Positions 8,116-17,315 of a stretch of DNA of 64,000 nucleotides are shown here, piece after piece (the stretch's first letter is position 1; the number at the start of each line of letters is the position of its first letter). The notes under the pieces were generated by a model. That model searched no databases. It worked only from the letters and a program-made list of their open reading frames with translations, and was not told the DNA's origin. Position numbers and translations under genes: made by a program. Source of the DNA: Colivivens sp963626085 (GTDB lineage Bacteria > Bacteroidota > Bacteroidia > Bacteroidales > Bacteroidaceae); contig CAVFVJ010000031.1 in assembly GCA_963626085.1 (NCBI GenBank), forward strand, positions 1 to 64,000, written 5' to 3'.

Positions 8116-10614
8116 ATGAAAGATTTGAACGACTGCGGTTTGAACGAATTTATAATAGAGGACGCATCATGCGGCACATCCATCTCGGTCATTACCGACA
8201 TGGACACACACATCTCCAACAAGGAGGGGACAAAGGTAGAGGAAGACCAGGAATACCCGATCCTACCACTGAGAGGCTCAACATTCTTCCCTGGGATATT
8301 GCAACCCATAACCATCGGAAGGAAGTCGTCAATGCGACTGATGCAAGACGCTGGCAAAACAAAAAAAATGATTGGCGTGTTCAGTCAGAAGGACTCCAAT
8401 ATAGAGGAACCAAACAGTTCCGACCTCTACCCTTACGGTATATTGGCACGACTGATCAAAATGATAGAACTGCCAGACGGCAACAAGACAGCCCTCGTCC
8501 AGGGCTTCTGTAGAGTCAAACTGATTGAGGCACACGATGGAGCTGATTACATGATGGGACACATACAGCAAGCCGAGGAGATCATACCGGCAGAGGATGA
8601 CAAAGAGTTTGCTGCCATCATGGAGGCTATGCACGATGTCGTGGAGAAATTTACCAGCATGGGTGAATTGAAGAACTTCGATACGTCCTTCTCGTTCAAG
8701 GGCATACAGAATCAGTTGTTCGTGGTCAACTACCTCTGTTCCATTCTTGCCATACCTAACAGTGAGAAATTTCAGTTACTGCAGGAAGACAATATCTCTA
8801 AAAGAGCGTTGCACCTGTTGGGAATCCTGAACCGCGAATGCCAGTTTGCCTCACTCAAGGCAAAGATCCACATGCGTACACAGGAAGACATCAATAGACA
8901 ACAGAGAGAATACTTCCTGCAACAGCAACTCAAGAATATTCAAGCGGAACTGGGCGACAGTATCCCCAGCAGCATAGCCAAATTTGCGGAAAGAGGCACA
9001 AAGAAGAAATGGAACGAGGCTACCTATGAGGTGTTCTGCAGGGAACTCGACAAGCTCAAGAAGATGAACCAACAGTCGCCTGAGTACCAGATTCAGACTG
9101 AATACATCGAGACTCTGCTCTCCTTGCCATGGAACGAGGAGACAAAAGACAAACTGAACCTCAACAGCGCAGAGAAGACGCTCGACAAAGATCACTATGG
9201 AATGACGCAGGTAAAGGAGCGTATCATGGAATACCTTGCTGTGCTACAGAGACGAGGTGACCTCAAGAGTCCTATACTCTGTCTCTATGGTCCTCCGGGT
9301 GTGGGTAAGACATCACTGGGCAAAAGTATTGCAAAAGCTATGAAGCGCAAGTATGTCAGGGTCTCACTTGGTGGTGTGCACGACGAGGCTGAAATCCGCG
9401 GACACCGCCGTACTTACATAGGTGCCATGCCTGGACGTATAATCAAGTCCATACAGGACGCGGGGAGTTGCAACCCTGTGTTTGTACTCGACGAGATTGA
9501 TAAGGTGGGACAGGACGGGGTGCATGGTGACCCTGCTTCAGCACTGCTCGAAGTACTCGATCCTGAACAGAACAAGACCTTCCATGACAACTATCTCGAT
9601 TGCGACTTCGACCTGTCTAAGGTGATGTTCATCGCTACGGCAAACAATATAGGCACCATCCCTACTCCACTGCTCGACCGTATGGAACTCATCGAAGTGA
9701 GCGGCTACTTGACAGAGGAGAAAATAGAGATTGCAAGACGGCATCTCATCCCGAGGGAGATAAAGAACGTGGGGATGGAGGGCTACGGCATAAAATTCAC
9801 GAAGGCAGCAATAGAGAAAATCATCGAAAACTACACGAGGGAGTCGGGTGTCAGAGAACTGGACAAGCAAATCGGACATGTGTTGCGCAAGCTCACACTC
9901 AAGTATGCTAAGGACTCCATACTGCCGCCAAGCAGTATGAAACCTGAAGACATAGTGGAGTTGCTCGGACCTGAGAAGTATACACGCGACAAGTATCAAG
10001 GTAACGATTATGCAGGTGTGGTGATAGGACTTGCATGGACATCCGTAGGTGGTGAGATATTGTTCATAGAAACCAGTCTGAGTCGTGGCAAGAATCAGAA
10101 ACTCACACTGACGGGCAATCTTGGAGACGTGATGAAGGAATCGGCTGTGCTGGCACTCGAATATCTCAAGGCTCACAACAACATGCTCGGCATCGACCCA
10201 CGTGTGTTCGAGAACTGGAACATACACATCCATGTACCGGAAGGTGCTGTGCCCAAAGACGGACCGTCTGCCGGAATCACTATCTGCACATCGCTGGCAT
10301 CAGCCCTCACACAGCGCAAGGTAAGGAAAAACATCGCAATGACTGGAGAGATAACGCTGAGAGGGAAGGTACTTCCTGTGGGAGGTATCAAGGAGAAGAT
10401 ACTGGCTGCCAAGCGTGCAGGCATCACCGACATCATGATGTGCAAAGACAATGAGAAGGATATCAAACAAATACCTGAAATATACTTGAAAGGTGTCACC
10501 TTCCATTATGTGGAGAACATGAAGGATGTGCTCGACTTCGCACTGCTTGACGAGAAAGTGGACAACCCCATAGACTTCACCGTTAAAGAGGACGATAAGG
10601 ATGTTGACATTTGA
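8116..10614 (+). CDS. lon: Lon ATP-dependent protease
   Basis: 832 residues, normal for bacterial LonA. The order is an N-terminal substrate-binding domain (PILPLRGSTFFPG...), the coiled region with QQREYFLQQQLKNIQAELG, an AAA+ module with Walker A GPPGVGKT at 392-399 and FVLDEIDKV, and the C-terminal protease with catalytic serine in DGPSAG (about residue 718) and lysine in GGIKEK (about 759). Lon degrades misfolded and regulatory proteins in the cytoplasm. Its last 14 bases overlap the tgt start, so tgt is probably translated by coupling. It heads a packed run to 17.1 kb. Confidence 0.97.
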   Translation: MKDLNDCGLNEFIIEDASCGTSISVITDMDTHISNKEGTKVEEDQEYPILPLRGSTFFPGILQPITIGRKSSMRLMQDAGKTKKMIGVFSQKDSNIEEPNSSDLYPYGILARLIKMIELPDGNKTALVQGFCRVKLIEAHDGADYMMGHIQQAEEIIPAEDDKEFAAIMEAMHDVVEKFTSMGELKNFDTSFSFKGIQNQLFVVNYLCSILAIPNSEKFQLLQEDNISKRALHLLGILNRECQFASLKAKIHMRTQEDINRQQREYFLQQQLKNIQAELGDSIPSSIAKFAERGTKKKWNEATYEVFCRELDKLKKMNQQSPEYQIQTEYIETLLSLPWNEETKDKLNLNSAEKTLDKDHYGMTQVKERIMEYLAVLQRRGDLKSPILCLYGPPGVGKTSLGKSIAKAMKRKYVRVSLGGVHDEAEIRGHRRTYIGAMPGRIIKSIQDAGSCNPVFVLDEIDKVGQDGVHGDPASALLEVLDPEQNKTFHDNYLDCDFDLSKVMFIATANNIGTIPTPLLDRMELIEVSGYLTEEKIEIARRHLIPREIKNVGMEGYGIKFTKAAIEKIIENYTRESGVRELDKQIGHVLRKLTLKYAKDSILPPSSMKPEDIVELLGPEKYTRDKYQGNDYAGVVIGLAWTSVGGEILFIETSLSRGKNQKLTLTGNLGDVMKESAVLALEYLKAHNNMLGIDPRVFENWNIHIHVPEGAVPKDGPSAGITICTSLASALTQRKVRKNIAMTGEITLRGKVLPVGGIKEKILAAKRAGITDIMMCKDNEKDIKQIPEIYLKGVTFHYVENMKDVLDFALLDEKVDNPIDFTVKEDDKDVDI

Positions 10615-11734
10615 AATCCAACATACGGACGACAAGACCAATGCCAGAGCTGGACTGATTACAACCGACCACGGACAGATTCAGACACCCATATTCATGC
10701 CTGTGGGTACACTGGGTAGTGTGAAGGCTGTCCACCTTTGGGAACTGAAAGACGATATCAAGGCACAGATAATTTTGGGCAATACCTATCACCTGTATCT
10801 GCGCCCGGGAATCGAGGTGCTGGAATCGGCTGGCGGACTACATAAGTTCAACGGCTTCGACCGTCCGATGCTGACGGACAGCGGTGGCTTTCAGGTCTTT
10901 TCCCTCTCTGGCATACGCAAGATAACGGAGGCTGGAGTGGAGTTCCGTAGTCATATTGACGGGTCTAAGCATTTCTTCAGTCCGGAACGGGTGATGGACA
11001 TCGAACGATCTATTGGGGCAGACATCATGATGGCGTTCGATGAGTGTCCCCCTGGTACGTCGGACTACGGTTATGCCAAGAAATCACTGCAACTGACTGA
11101 AAACTGGCTCGACCGTTGTATCGCTCGTTTCAATGAGACTGAACCCAAGTATGGTCACCATCAGGCTCTCTTCCCTATCGTACAAGGATGCACGTACAAA
11201 GACCTGAGGAGTCAGTCGGCTGAGTTCGTGGCGAGTAAGGAAGCTGAAGGAAATGCTATCGGTGGACTGGCTGTAGGTGAACCTACGGATGTCATGTACG
11301 AGATGATTGAAGTGGTGAACGCCATACTGCCTAAAGACAAACCGCGTTACCTCATGGGGGTTGGAACACCACAAAACTTACTGGAGGGCATCGAGCGAGG
11401 TGTCGACATGTTTGACTGTGTGATGCCCACACGCAACGGTAGGAACGCAATGATCTTCACCCGGCACGGTACGGTAAACTTGAGAAACAAGAAGTGGGAG
11501 TCTGACTTCACACCGCTCGACGAGGAAGGTACGTCGTACGTTGACCACGCCTATACGAAAGCATACGTGCACCATCTGTTCAAGGCACAGGAACTGCTTG
11601 CCATGCAGATTGCATCCGTACATAACCTCGCTTTCTACCTGTGGCTCGTGGGCGAGGCACGCCAACATATCATTGCAGGTGACTTCTGCGTGTGGAAGAG
11701 CAAGATAATAGACGAACTGGGAAGACGGGTATGA
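10601..11734 (+). CDS. tgt: Queuine tRNA-guanine transglycosylase
   Basis: 377 residues. Exchanges guanine-34 of tRNAs with GUN anticodons for a queuine precursor. Visible are TDSGGFQVFSL with D93, the substrate-binding GGLAVGEP, and the nucleophile region MFDCVMPTRNGRN with D272. The textbook zinc site is absent: where the family reads CxCxxC, this protein has G310, S312 and D315, although H341 in HNLAFY remains. Loss of the cysteines matches my memory of Bacteroidales Tgt sequences and does not look like damage. The start overlaps lon, and its stop forms an ATGA overlap with the next gene. Confidence 0.95.
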   Translation: MLTFEIQHTDDKTNARAGLITTDHGQIQTPIFMPVGTLGSVKAVHLWELKDDIKAQIILGNTYHLYLRPGIEVLESAGGLHKFNGFDRPMLTDSGGFQVFSLSGIRKITEAGVEFRSHIDGSKHFFSPERVMDIERSIGADIMMAFDECPPGTSDYGYAKKSLQLTENWLDRCIARFNETEPKYGHHQALFPIVQGCTYKDLRSQSAEFVASKEAEGNAIGGLAVGEPTDVMYEMIEVVNAILPKDKPRYLMGVGTPQNLLEGIERGVDMFDCVMPTRNGRNAMIFTRHGTVNLRNKKWESDFTPLDEEGTSYVDHAYTKAYVHHLFKAQELLAMQIASVHNLAFYLWLVGEARQHIIAGDFCVWKSKIIDELGRRV

Positions 11735-12870
11735 AACGGACAGAGAAACTCTCCAAGATATACGACTGGTGTATCGAGCACAGTCCAGTCACACGGCTTG
11801 ACAGATACATCATCGGTAAATATCTGGGAACATACTTCTTCTCCATCGCACTCATTATCAGTATAGCTGTGGTGTTCGATATCAATGAACATATTGATAA
11901 GTACATTGCGAAGAAGGTGCCTGCGTCAGAGATTGTCAACTACTACATCAACTTCATCCCCTACTACGCCAACCTCTTCAGCCAATTGTTCGTCTTCATC
12001 AGTGTCATATTCTTCACGACCAAACTGGCGGAGAACTCGGAAATAATAGCGATGATGTCTACAGGAGTAAGCTTCAACAGGTTACTTCGGCCTTATATGA
12101 TTTCAGCTGCCATACTGTGTGTACTCACGTTCGTCATGGGTGCATACATCATTCCCAAAGGCAACGTACAGAGAGTGGACTTCGACAACACATACCGACG
12201 ACGTTATGCAGTTAACTACACGAGTAACGTACAGTTGCAAGTCGACACGGGGGTCATTGCCTACATATCGCGCTACGAAGACAACATCAAGACTGGTTAT
12301 GATTTTACCCTCGACAAGTTTGAGGACAAGAAACTGGTGAGTCACCTACAGGCAACCATGATTCAGTACGACACACTCTCGGAAGAGCCCAACCACTGGA
12401 TTATAAAGAACTATCAGGAACGAAACCTAAAGGGAACAATGGAGGTGATTACCTCTGGTGCGCGACTGGACTCAGTCATCAATATGGAGCCGCAAGACCT
12501 TATTATACATAAGGGGCAACAGGAGACTCTGACCAACCCGGAGCTGTCAAGATACATCGAACACCAGAAACAGAGAGGGTTCGCCAACATACAGACCTTC
12601 GAGGTGGAATACTGGAAAAGGGGGGCTTCTTCGTTCGCTGCATTTATTCTCACCGTCATAGGTCTCTCTCTCTCTGCCAAGAAACGGAAGAACGGGATGG
12701 GCATATCCTTGGGCGTTGGACTGTTGCTCAGTTTCGCTTATATCATGTTCCAGACCATCTCTTCCACCTTTGCCATCAATGCGAACTTCCCTCCAGCTCT
12801 GGCTGTGTGGATCCCTAATATTGTGTTTTCAATAATAGCAATTTTCTTCTACAAAAAAGCGACAAAATGA
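11731..12870 (+). CDS. LptF/LptG-family permease (YjgP/YjgQ)
   Basis: Inner-membrane permease of the Lpt exporter that moves lipopolysaccharide from the inner membrane to the LptC bridge. Start chosen at 11731 (MKRTEKLSK), in an ATGA overlap with tgt; an upstream ATG at 11692 would only add residues read inside tgt. 379 residues with the conserved N-terminal LDRYIIGKYLGTYFFSI, transmembrane helices near residues 25-45, 65-90 and 95-125, a periplasmic middle, and helices near the C-terminus. An lptC gene lies downstream in the same run, supporting the role. Which of LptF or LptG it represents cannot be told. Confidence 0.9.
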   Translation: MKRTEKLSKIYDWCIEHSPVTRLDRYIIGKYLGTYFFSIALIISIAVVFDINEHIDKYIAKKVPASEIVNYYINFIPYYANLFSQLFVFISVIFFTTKLAENSEIIAMMSTGVSFNRLLRPYMISAAILCVLTFVMGAYIIPKGNVQRVDFDNTYRRRYAVNYTSNVQLQVDTGVIAYISRYEDNIKTGYDFTLDKFEDKKLVSHLQATMIQYDTLSEEPNHWIIKNYQERNLKGTMEVITSGARLDSVINMEPQDLIIHKGQQETLTNPELSRYIEHQKQRGFANIQTFEVEYWKRGASSFAAFILTVIGLSLSAKKRKNGMGISLGVGLLLSFAYIMFQTISSTFAINANFPPALAVWIPNIVFSIIAIFFYKKATK

Positions 12871-13646
12871 GAAATCTGATAATCGACATAGGGAATTCAT
12901 GTGTGAAATATGGTGTGTTCGACAACGAACGGCTCATCTTCCACGGCAAGGACGAGGTCTGCGCATTGCACAACATCGCTGGGAAAATAGACTCATACAA
13001 CACACAGCATGGTATAATCTGCTCTACCATCAACCTGAACGATGGGCAGAAGAAGGAACTGCTCAGTCTGAATCCAGATATGGTATTCATGGACTATAAG
13101 ACTCCCATTCCCATCAAAAACATGTACAAAAGTCCGAAAACACTCGGCATGGATCGTCTGGCAGCAGCCATAGGTGGGTATAAAGTGACAAGGGGCGACA
13201 CACTTATAATAGACCTTGGCACTGCAATCACCTACGACTTTGTTACGAAGAACGGGGAATACTTGGGAGGCAACATATCTGCGGGTATGGAAATGCGGTT
13301 CAAAGCCTTGAACGAGAACACGTCACAACTGCCGTTGGTCAGTCCTGACGGTGTCCGTCCGTCTCTGGGCGAAGACACTGAGACGGCTATCAGATGTGGA
13401 GTGCTTGATGGATTGAAGTATGAAATAGAAGGGTATATCCGCAAATTTTCCATAAAACACTCTAATCTTTGCGTTTTTTTTACTGGTGGCGATGAATTAT
13501 ATTTTGAGGAAGAGATAAAAAGACGTATTTTTGCAGACAAATTTATTGTAATGAAAGGACTGAATGAAGTACTTCTATATAACGCAAGACTTAAGCAGTC
13601 CCACACAACAACAAATAGAACAGAACAAGAACAAGATGAAGACTAA
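12867..13646 (+). CDS. coaX: Type III pantothenate kinase
   Basis: 259 residues. Phosphorylates pantothenate in the first step of coenzyme A synthesis. Motifs of the ASKHA-fold type III enzyme are clear: IIDIGNSCVKYGVF (phosphate loop, D7), TLGMDRLAAAIGGY, and IIDLGTAITYDFV; a glycine motif FFTGGDEL is near the C-terminus. ATGA overlap with the permease upstream, and an 11-base overlap with the next gene. Confidence 0.95.
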   Translation: MRNLIIDIGNSCVKYGVFDNERLIFHGKDEVCALHNIAGKIDSYNTQHGIICSTINLNDGQKKELLSLNPDMVFMDYKTPIPIKNMYKSPKTLGMDRLAAAIGGYKVTRGDTLIIDLGTAITYDFVTKNGEYLGGNISAGMEMRFKALNENTSQLPLVSPDGVRPSLGEDTETAIRCGVLDGLKYEIEGYIRKFSIKHSNLCVFFTGGDELYFEEEIKRRIFADKFIVMKGLNEVLLYNARLKQSHTTTNRTEQEQDED

Positions 13647-14985
13647 CATACGATACGGTCTGTGTGTACTGTTGATGGCAGTGGCAGGCGGAGTCTCAGC
13701 ACAAAACGGAGTCAATTCTCCATATAGCCGCTATGGCTTCGGAATACAGTCAGACAGGTCTATGGGCTTCAATAAAGGTATGGCTGGTGTGGCACAGGGA
13801 TTTCGGGGCGGCTCCATAATCAACACGGCAAACCCGGCATCCTATTCGGACGTGGACAGTCTTACGGCACTGTTCGACTTGGGTCTCACCTTGTCCAACG
13901 GCAACTACAAGATGGGAAGTCTACAGCAGAATGCAAAGAACACCAACCTCGACTTTGCTGCCTTCCATTTCAGGGCTACAAAGGGGGTGGGCGTAGCTCT
14001 TGGACTCTTGCCGTATACAAACATCAATTATAGCTTCTCATCCAACAGTGAGGATGTGGCAGGTACTGACAATGTAACCTCATCCTATTCATATTCTGGA
14101 AACGGTGGCTTACACCAGGCTTTCATCGGATTAGGTTGGCAGGTATTGCGACCTTTGTCCGTTGGTGTGAACGGAAGCTACCTGTTCGGTGACTACACTC
14201 ACACCATGAGCATGTCGTTCAGTGAGAGTGGAGCGCACTCCATGATTAGGGGCTATTCAGCGACCATCAACACATGGATGGCTGATTTTGGACTACAGTA
14301 TGCTTTCAATATTAATAAGGAGGACAAGATTGTGCTCGGTGTCACTTACGGATTGGGGCATGACATAAAGAATCAGGCCATACGCTATACTGAGACATAT
14401 AACACTTCATCTTCTTCCGTGGAAGGAATATCGGGCGACACAATAAAGAACGCATTCCAACTGCCGCACACCTATTCTGCCGGTATCGCTTATTACAAAG
14501 GTAAAATGATGAAAATCGGAGCGGACTTCGAACTGCAGAAATGGAGTAGTTGCAAGTTCCCTACTCAGGCAGAGGATGGAGTATACACGAGTGTCACAGG
14601 ACAACTAAACGACAAGATGAAGATATCTGTCGGTGGTGAATACATTCCCAATTACAGGAACTCACGACCTGGCAGAAGACTGTCATACAAACTTGGAGGA
14701 TACTACAGCAAGTCGTACGCCAATACCGACCGCACGGGAGTACTTAGCGACAAGCCCTATGAATATGGGGTGTCTGCGGGAGTGACCATACCAATATCCA
14801 ACAAGAACCTGTGGTATAACATGCCGAAGTTGAACATGAGTGTGCAGTGGGTACACACCAATATACCCTACTTGACGGCATCGGGCAGTTCACGCTCGGT
14901 AGGCAAACTCACAGAGAACTATCTGAAATTCACCGTAGGACTCACCTTCAGTGAACGGTGGTTCTATAAATGGAAGATGCAGTAA
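13636..14985 (+). CDS. Predicted outer-membrane beta-barrel protein
   Basis: Start chosen at 13636 because it gives a clean signal peptide (MKTNIRYGLCVLLMAVAGGVSAQ); an ATG at 13564 would place 24 residues in front. The 449-residue product opens with NSPYSRYGFG and continues with alternating hydrophobic/polar strands and many Gly/Ser/Tyr turns, ending in FTVGLTFSERWFYKWKMQ, as expected for a barrel. Similar proteins lie next to coaX in other Bacteroidales, usually unnamed or FadL-like. Transport function is inference only. Confidence 0.75.
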   Translation: MKTNIRYGLCVLLMAVAGGVSAQNGVNSPYSRYGFGIQSDRSMGFNKGMAGVAQGFRGGSIINTANPASYSDVDSLTALFDLGLTLSNGNYKMGSLQQNAKNTNLDFAAFHFRATKGVGVALGLLPYTNINYSFSSNSEDVAGTDNVTSSYSYSGNGGLHQAFIGLGWQVLRPLSVGVNGSYLFGDYTHTMSMSFSESGAHSMIRGYSATINTWMADFGLQYAFNINKEDKIVLGVTYGLGHDIKNQAIRYTETYNTSSSSVEGISGDTIKNAFQLPHTYSAGIAYYKGKMMKIGADFELQKWSSCKFPTQAEDGVYTSVTGQLNDKMKISVGGEYIPNYRNSRPGRRLSYKLGGYYSKSYANTDRTGVLSDKPYEYGVSAGVTIPISNKNLWYNMPKLNMSVQWVHTNIPYLTASGSSRSVGKLTENYLKFTVGLTFSERWFYKWKMQ

Positions 14986-15024
14986 TCCGTAATAATATTA
15001 AAAACATTCATATAAAAGAAAGCG

Positions 15025-16491
15025 ATGAAGAAGAACCTACTTGTAGCCCTCACAATGGCTACAGCAACATTGAGCGCATCAGCACAAGGCTATGCGGGGA
15101 CATCATTCAACGACCGTATCGGACACGGTCAGGACAGCATTGATGTCATAAACAACTTCAGTCTGTACAGGGAGGCATTTAAGGGACAGAACTACCGTGA
15201 GGCATACGATGCATGGAAGGTGGTTATAGAAAAAGCTCCTCTTGCTCAGATACGTATCTATCAGGATGGAGCTATCATCTGTGAGAGTCTGCTACAGCAG
15301 GAGACTGACCAAGCAAAGATAGAGGAAATATTCAATACTCTGATGAACATGCACGACTTGCGAATCAAGAACCTGGCTGACCTCAACTCGTTTGCAAGTA
15401 GCAAGACTTTCACTACCAAAGGAAATATCCTGTGCCGTAAGGCATATGACTACTATTGCTTTGCTCCGAAAAAAGACAATGAGGAGGCATACAAGATATT
15501 CCGTTCGGGCATCGACGACCTCGGACAGAATGTGGACGCATACGTGCTCTACTATTTCATTGAGTGTTCGTACAACAGGTTCATCGCACACAAGGACGAT
15601 GCGACACGTGACGACTTCATCAACGACTACATGAACTGCAACGATATCTGCGACCGTCTGTTGGATGAAGCAAAGTCATACCCAGCCCAGGTGATACCTG
15701 CCAACCCTGAGTCTGCAGACTCTACTGAATGGGAAGAGAGGGTCGTTCTTTCACCCGAAGCTGAGAAAATCATCATGAACTATCAGCCAACACAGGACAA
15801 GTGTAACGACCTGTTCGTCAAGTCGGGTGCTGCTAACTGTGAAGATCTTACCAGAATCTATGAGACAAAGGTAGAGGGAGCAAAGGGAGACCTTGCTGAA
15901 CTCAACAATATCTTGAAAATACTGCAGAACTTCGACTGCGACAAGTCTGATCTCTACTACAAGGCTGCTGACTATGCATATGAGCTTAACAAAACTCCAA
16001 GTGCAGCACTCGGAAAAGCGTCTAAGTTGCTCAAGGAAGGTGACTCATCTGGCGCGATGAAATACTTGCAGGAGGCTATCGAGTTGGAATCTGACCCTAC
16101 CAAGAAAGGTAAGACAGCATTCACCATCGCATCCGTGCTTTACAGCAAGGGACGTATCGGGGAGGCTCGCCAGTATTGCAATACCGCCCTCAAATACACT
16201 CCGTCTCTCGGAAAGGCATATCTCATGATCGCCAACTGCATTGTCCGCAGTGCTCCAGCTGCAAGCCAGGACACTAAGGCGATGCTGAACAGAAGTTACT
16301 ACTACTGTCTGGCTACTGACAAGTGCCTGAGAGCTATTCAGGTAGACCCTTCTTGCTCAAATGCGGCACACCGTCAGATTGCCAACTACAAGAACGGCTA
16401 TTATCCTAAGAGCGAGGCGTTCTTCGCTGGCGTCAAGGCAGGACAGACTGTCACTGTCATGGGCGAGACCACCAAACTGAGACTGCGTTAA
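15025..16491 (+). CDS. Secreted tetratricopeptide-repeat protein
   Basis: 488 residues with signal peptide MKKNLLVALTMATATLSASAQ. Helical repeats follow: an early unit at about 45-80 (EAFKGQNYREAYDAWKVVI) and clearer TPRs at about 320-400 (ASKLLKEGDSSGAMKYLQEAIEL; AFTIASVLYSKGRIGEARQY). It is likely a periplasmic or outer-membrane-associated scaffold. It sits 39 bases after the barrel gene and 9 before lptC, so a role in envelope assembly is plausible from context only. Confidence 0.85.
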   Translation: MKKNLLVALTMATATLSASAQGYAGTSFNDRIGHGQDSIDVINNFSLYREAFKGQNYREAYDAWKVVIEKAPLAQIRIYQDGAIICESLLQQETDQAKIEEIFNTLMNMHDLRIKNLADLNSFASSKTFTTKGNILCRKAYDYYCFAPKKDNEEAYKIFRSGIDDLGQNVDAYVLYYFIECSYNRFIAHKDDATRDDFINDYMNCNDICDRLLDEAKSYPAQVIPANPESADSTEWEERVVLSPEAEKIIMNYQPTQDKCNDLFVKSGAANCEDLTRIYETKVEGAKGDLAELNNILKILQNFDCDKSDLYYKAADYAYELNKTPSAALGKASKLLKEGDSSGAMKYLQEAIELESDPTKKGKTAFTIASVLYSKGRIGEARQYCNTALKYTPSLGKAYLMIANCIVRSAPAASQDTKAMLNRSYYYCLATDKCLRAIQVDPSCSNAAHRQIANYKNGYYPKSEAFFAGVKAGQTVTVMGETTKLRLR

Positions 16492-16500
16492 CCGGCTTTG

Positions 16501-17142
16501 ATGAAGCATTCGTTTAGGACACTGACACTGATTAGTCTCATGGGACACTTCTGTCTCATGGGACTATTTGGTTGTCAGAGTGGAGAGGAAAACAGTCAAC
16601 AGACTATTTTAAACAGAGATAGTATGCCGACACTAAGCAGTTACGGTGTCAGCACACTCATATCCGACAGTGGAGTGATTCGCTATAAGATAATATGTGA
16701 GGAATGGTTCATCTTCGACAAGACCGAACGGCAGTGCTGGTCGTTCGAGAAAGGACTGTTTCTGGAGAAGTTCGACCATAACAACCATGTTGAGGCTTTC
16801 ATTAACTGTGACACTGCCTACTACTACAATGAAGAACAACTATGGGAGTTAAGAGGACGCGTATGCGTCAAGAACCTAAAGGGTGAAACCTTCAAGACAG
16901 CACTTCTCTACTGGGATACAAGACAGCACGAAATCTATTCGCCAGCCTACATGACTATAGACGGAATAGAACAGGATCTCGAAGGCTATGATTTCCGTTC
17001 GAACGAAACCATGACGGACTATCTCATACACTCCTCATCAGGAGCCTTCCCGATGGGAAAGGACAGGGATATATCCAAGCCTGTGGACGATGATGTACTG
17101 AAATTCCAGACAGACACCACTGCATCGGTGTCAAAACCGTGA
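16501..17142 (+). CDS. lptC: LPS export protein LptC (lipoprotein-like)
   Basis: 213 residues from the ATG at 16501 (a TTG three bases earlier is possible). The N-terminus is hydrophobic and ends LMGLFGC, a possible lipobox, so it may be lipid-anchored. The body matches the periplasmic LptC beta-jellyroll: SGVIRYKIICEEWFIFDK, FEKGLFLEKFD, ADTAYY-like 'INCDTAYYYNEEQLWELRGRV', 'NLKGETFKTALLYWD' and 'IYSPAYMTIDG'. LptC passes LPS from the LptBFG complex to LptA. Together with the permease at 11731 it gives two Lpt parts in one run. Confidence 0.88.
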   Translation: MKHSFRTLTLISLMGHFCLMGLFGCQSGEENSQQTILNRDSMPTLSSYGVSTLISDSGVIRYKIICEEWFIFDKTERQCWSFEKGLFLEKFDHNNHVEAFINCDTAYYYNEEQLWELRGRVCVKNLKGETFKTALLYWDTRQHEIYSPAYMTIDGIEQDLEGYDFRSNETMTDYLIHSSSGAFPMGKDRDISKPVDDDVLKFQTDTTASVSKP

Positions 17143-17212
17143 TTTTCCCCTAAAAACAGAGTTGATTTCTCTTTTTTACACTTAGCATTAGTTCTGTTAG
17201 GAGAAAAATCAT

Positions 17213-17220
17213 TATCTTTG
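17213..17220 (+). promoter_or_regulatory. -7 promoter box for the PpiD-like gene
   Basis: TATCTTTG, 96 bases before the ATG at 17316; gives the foldase its own transcript. The -33 region is weak. Confidence 0.5.
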
Positions 17221-17315
17221 TGCGGTTTTTGCAGTTTATACAAATGGTGATACTGAGTGTTGCCACCTACTGCATGACACAAGGTGAATGATAGAAAATA
17301 AAAAACATAGAAATT

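Noticed and set aside
9538..10233. 231-codon open frame on the minus strand inside lon
   Set aside because: Antisense to the conserved Lon AAA+/protease region; the product has no domain or signal and only reflects codon bias.
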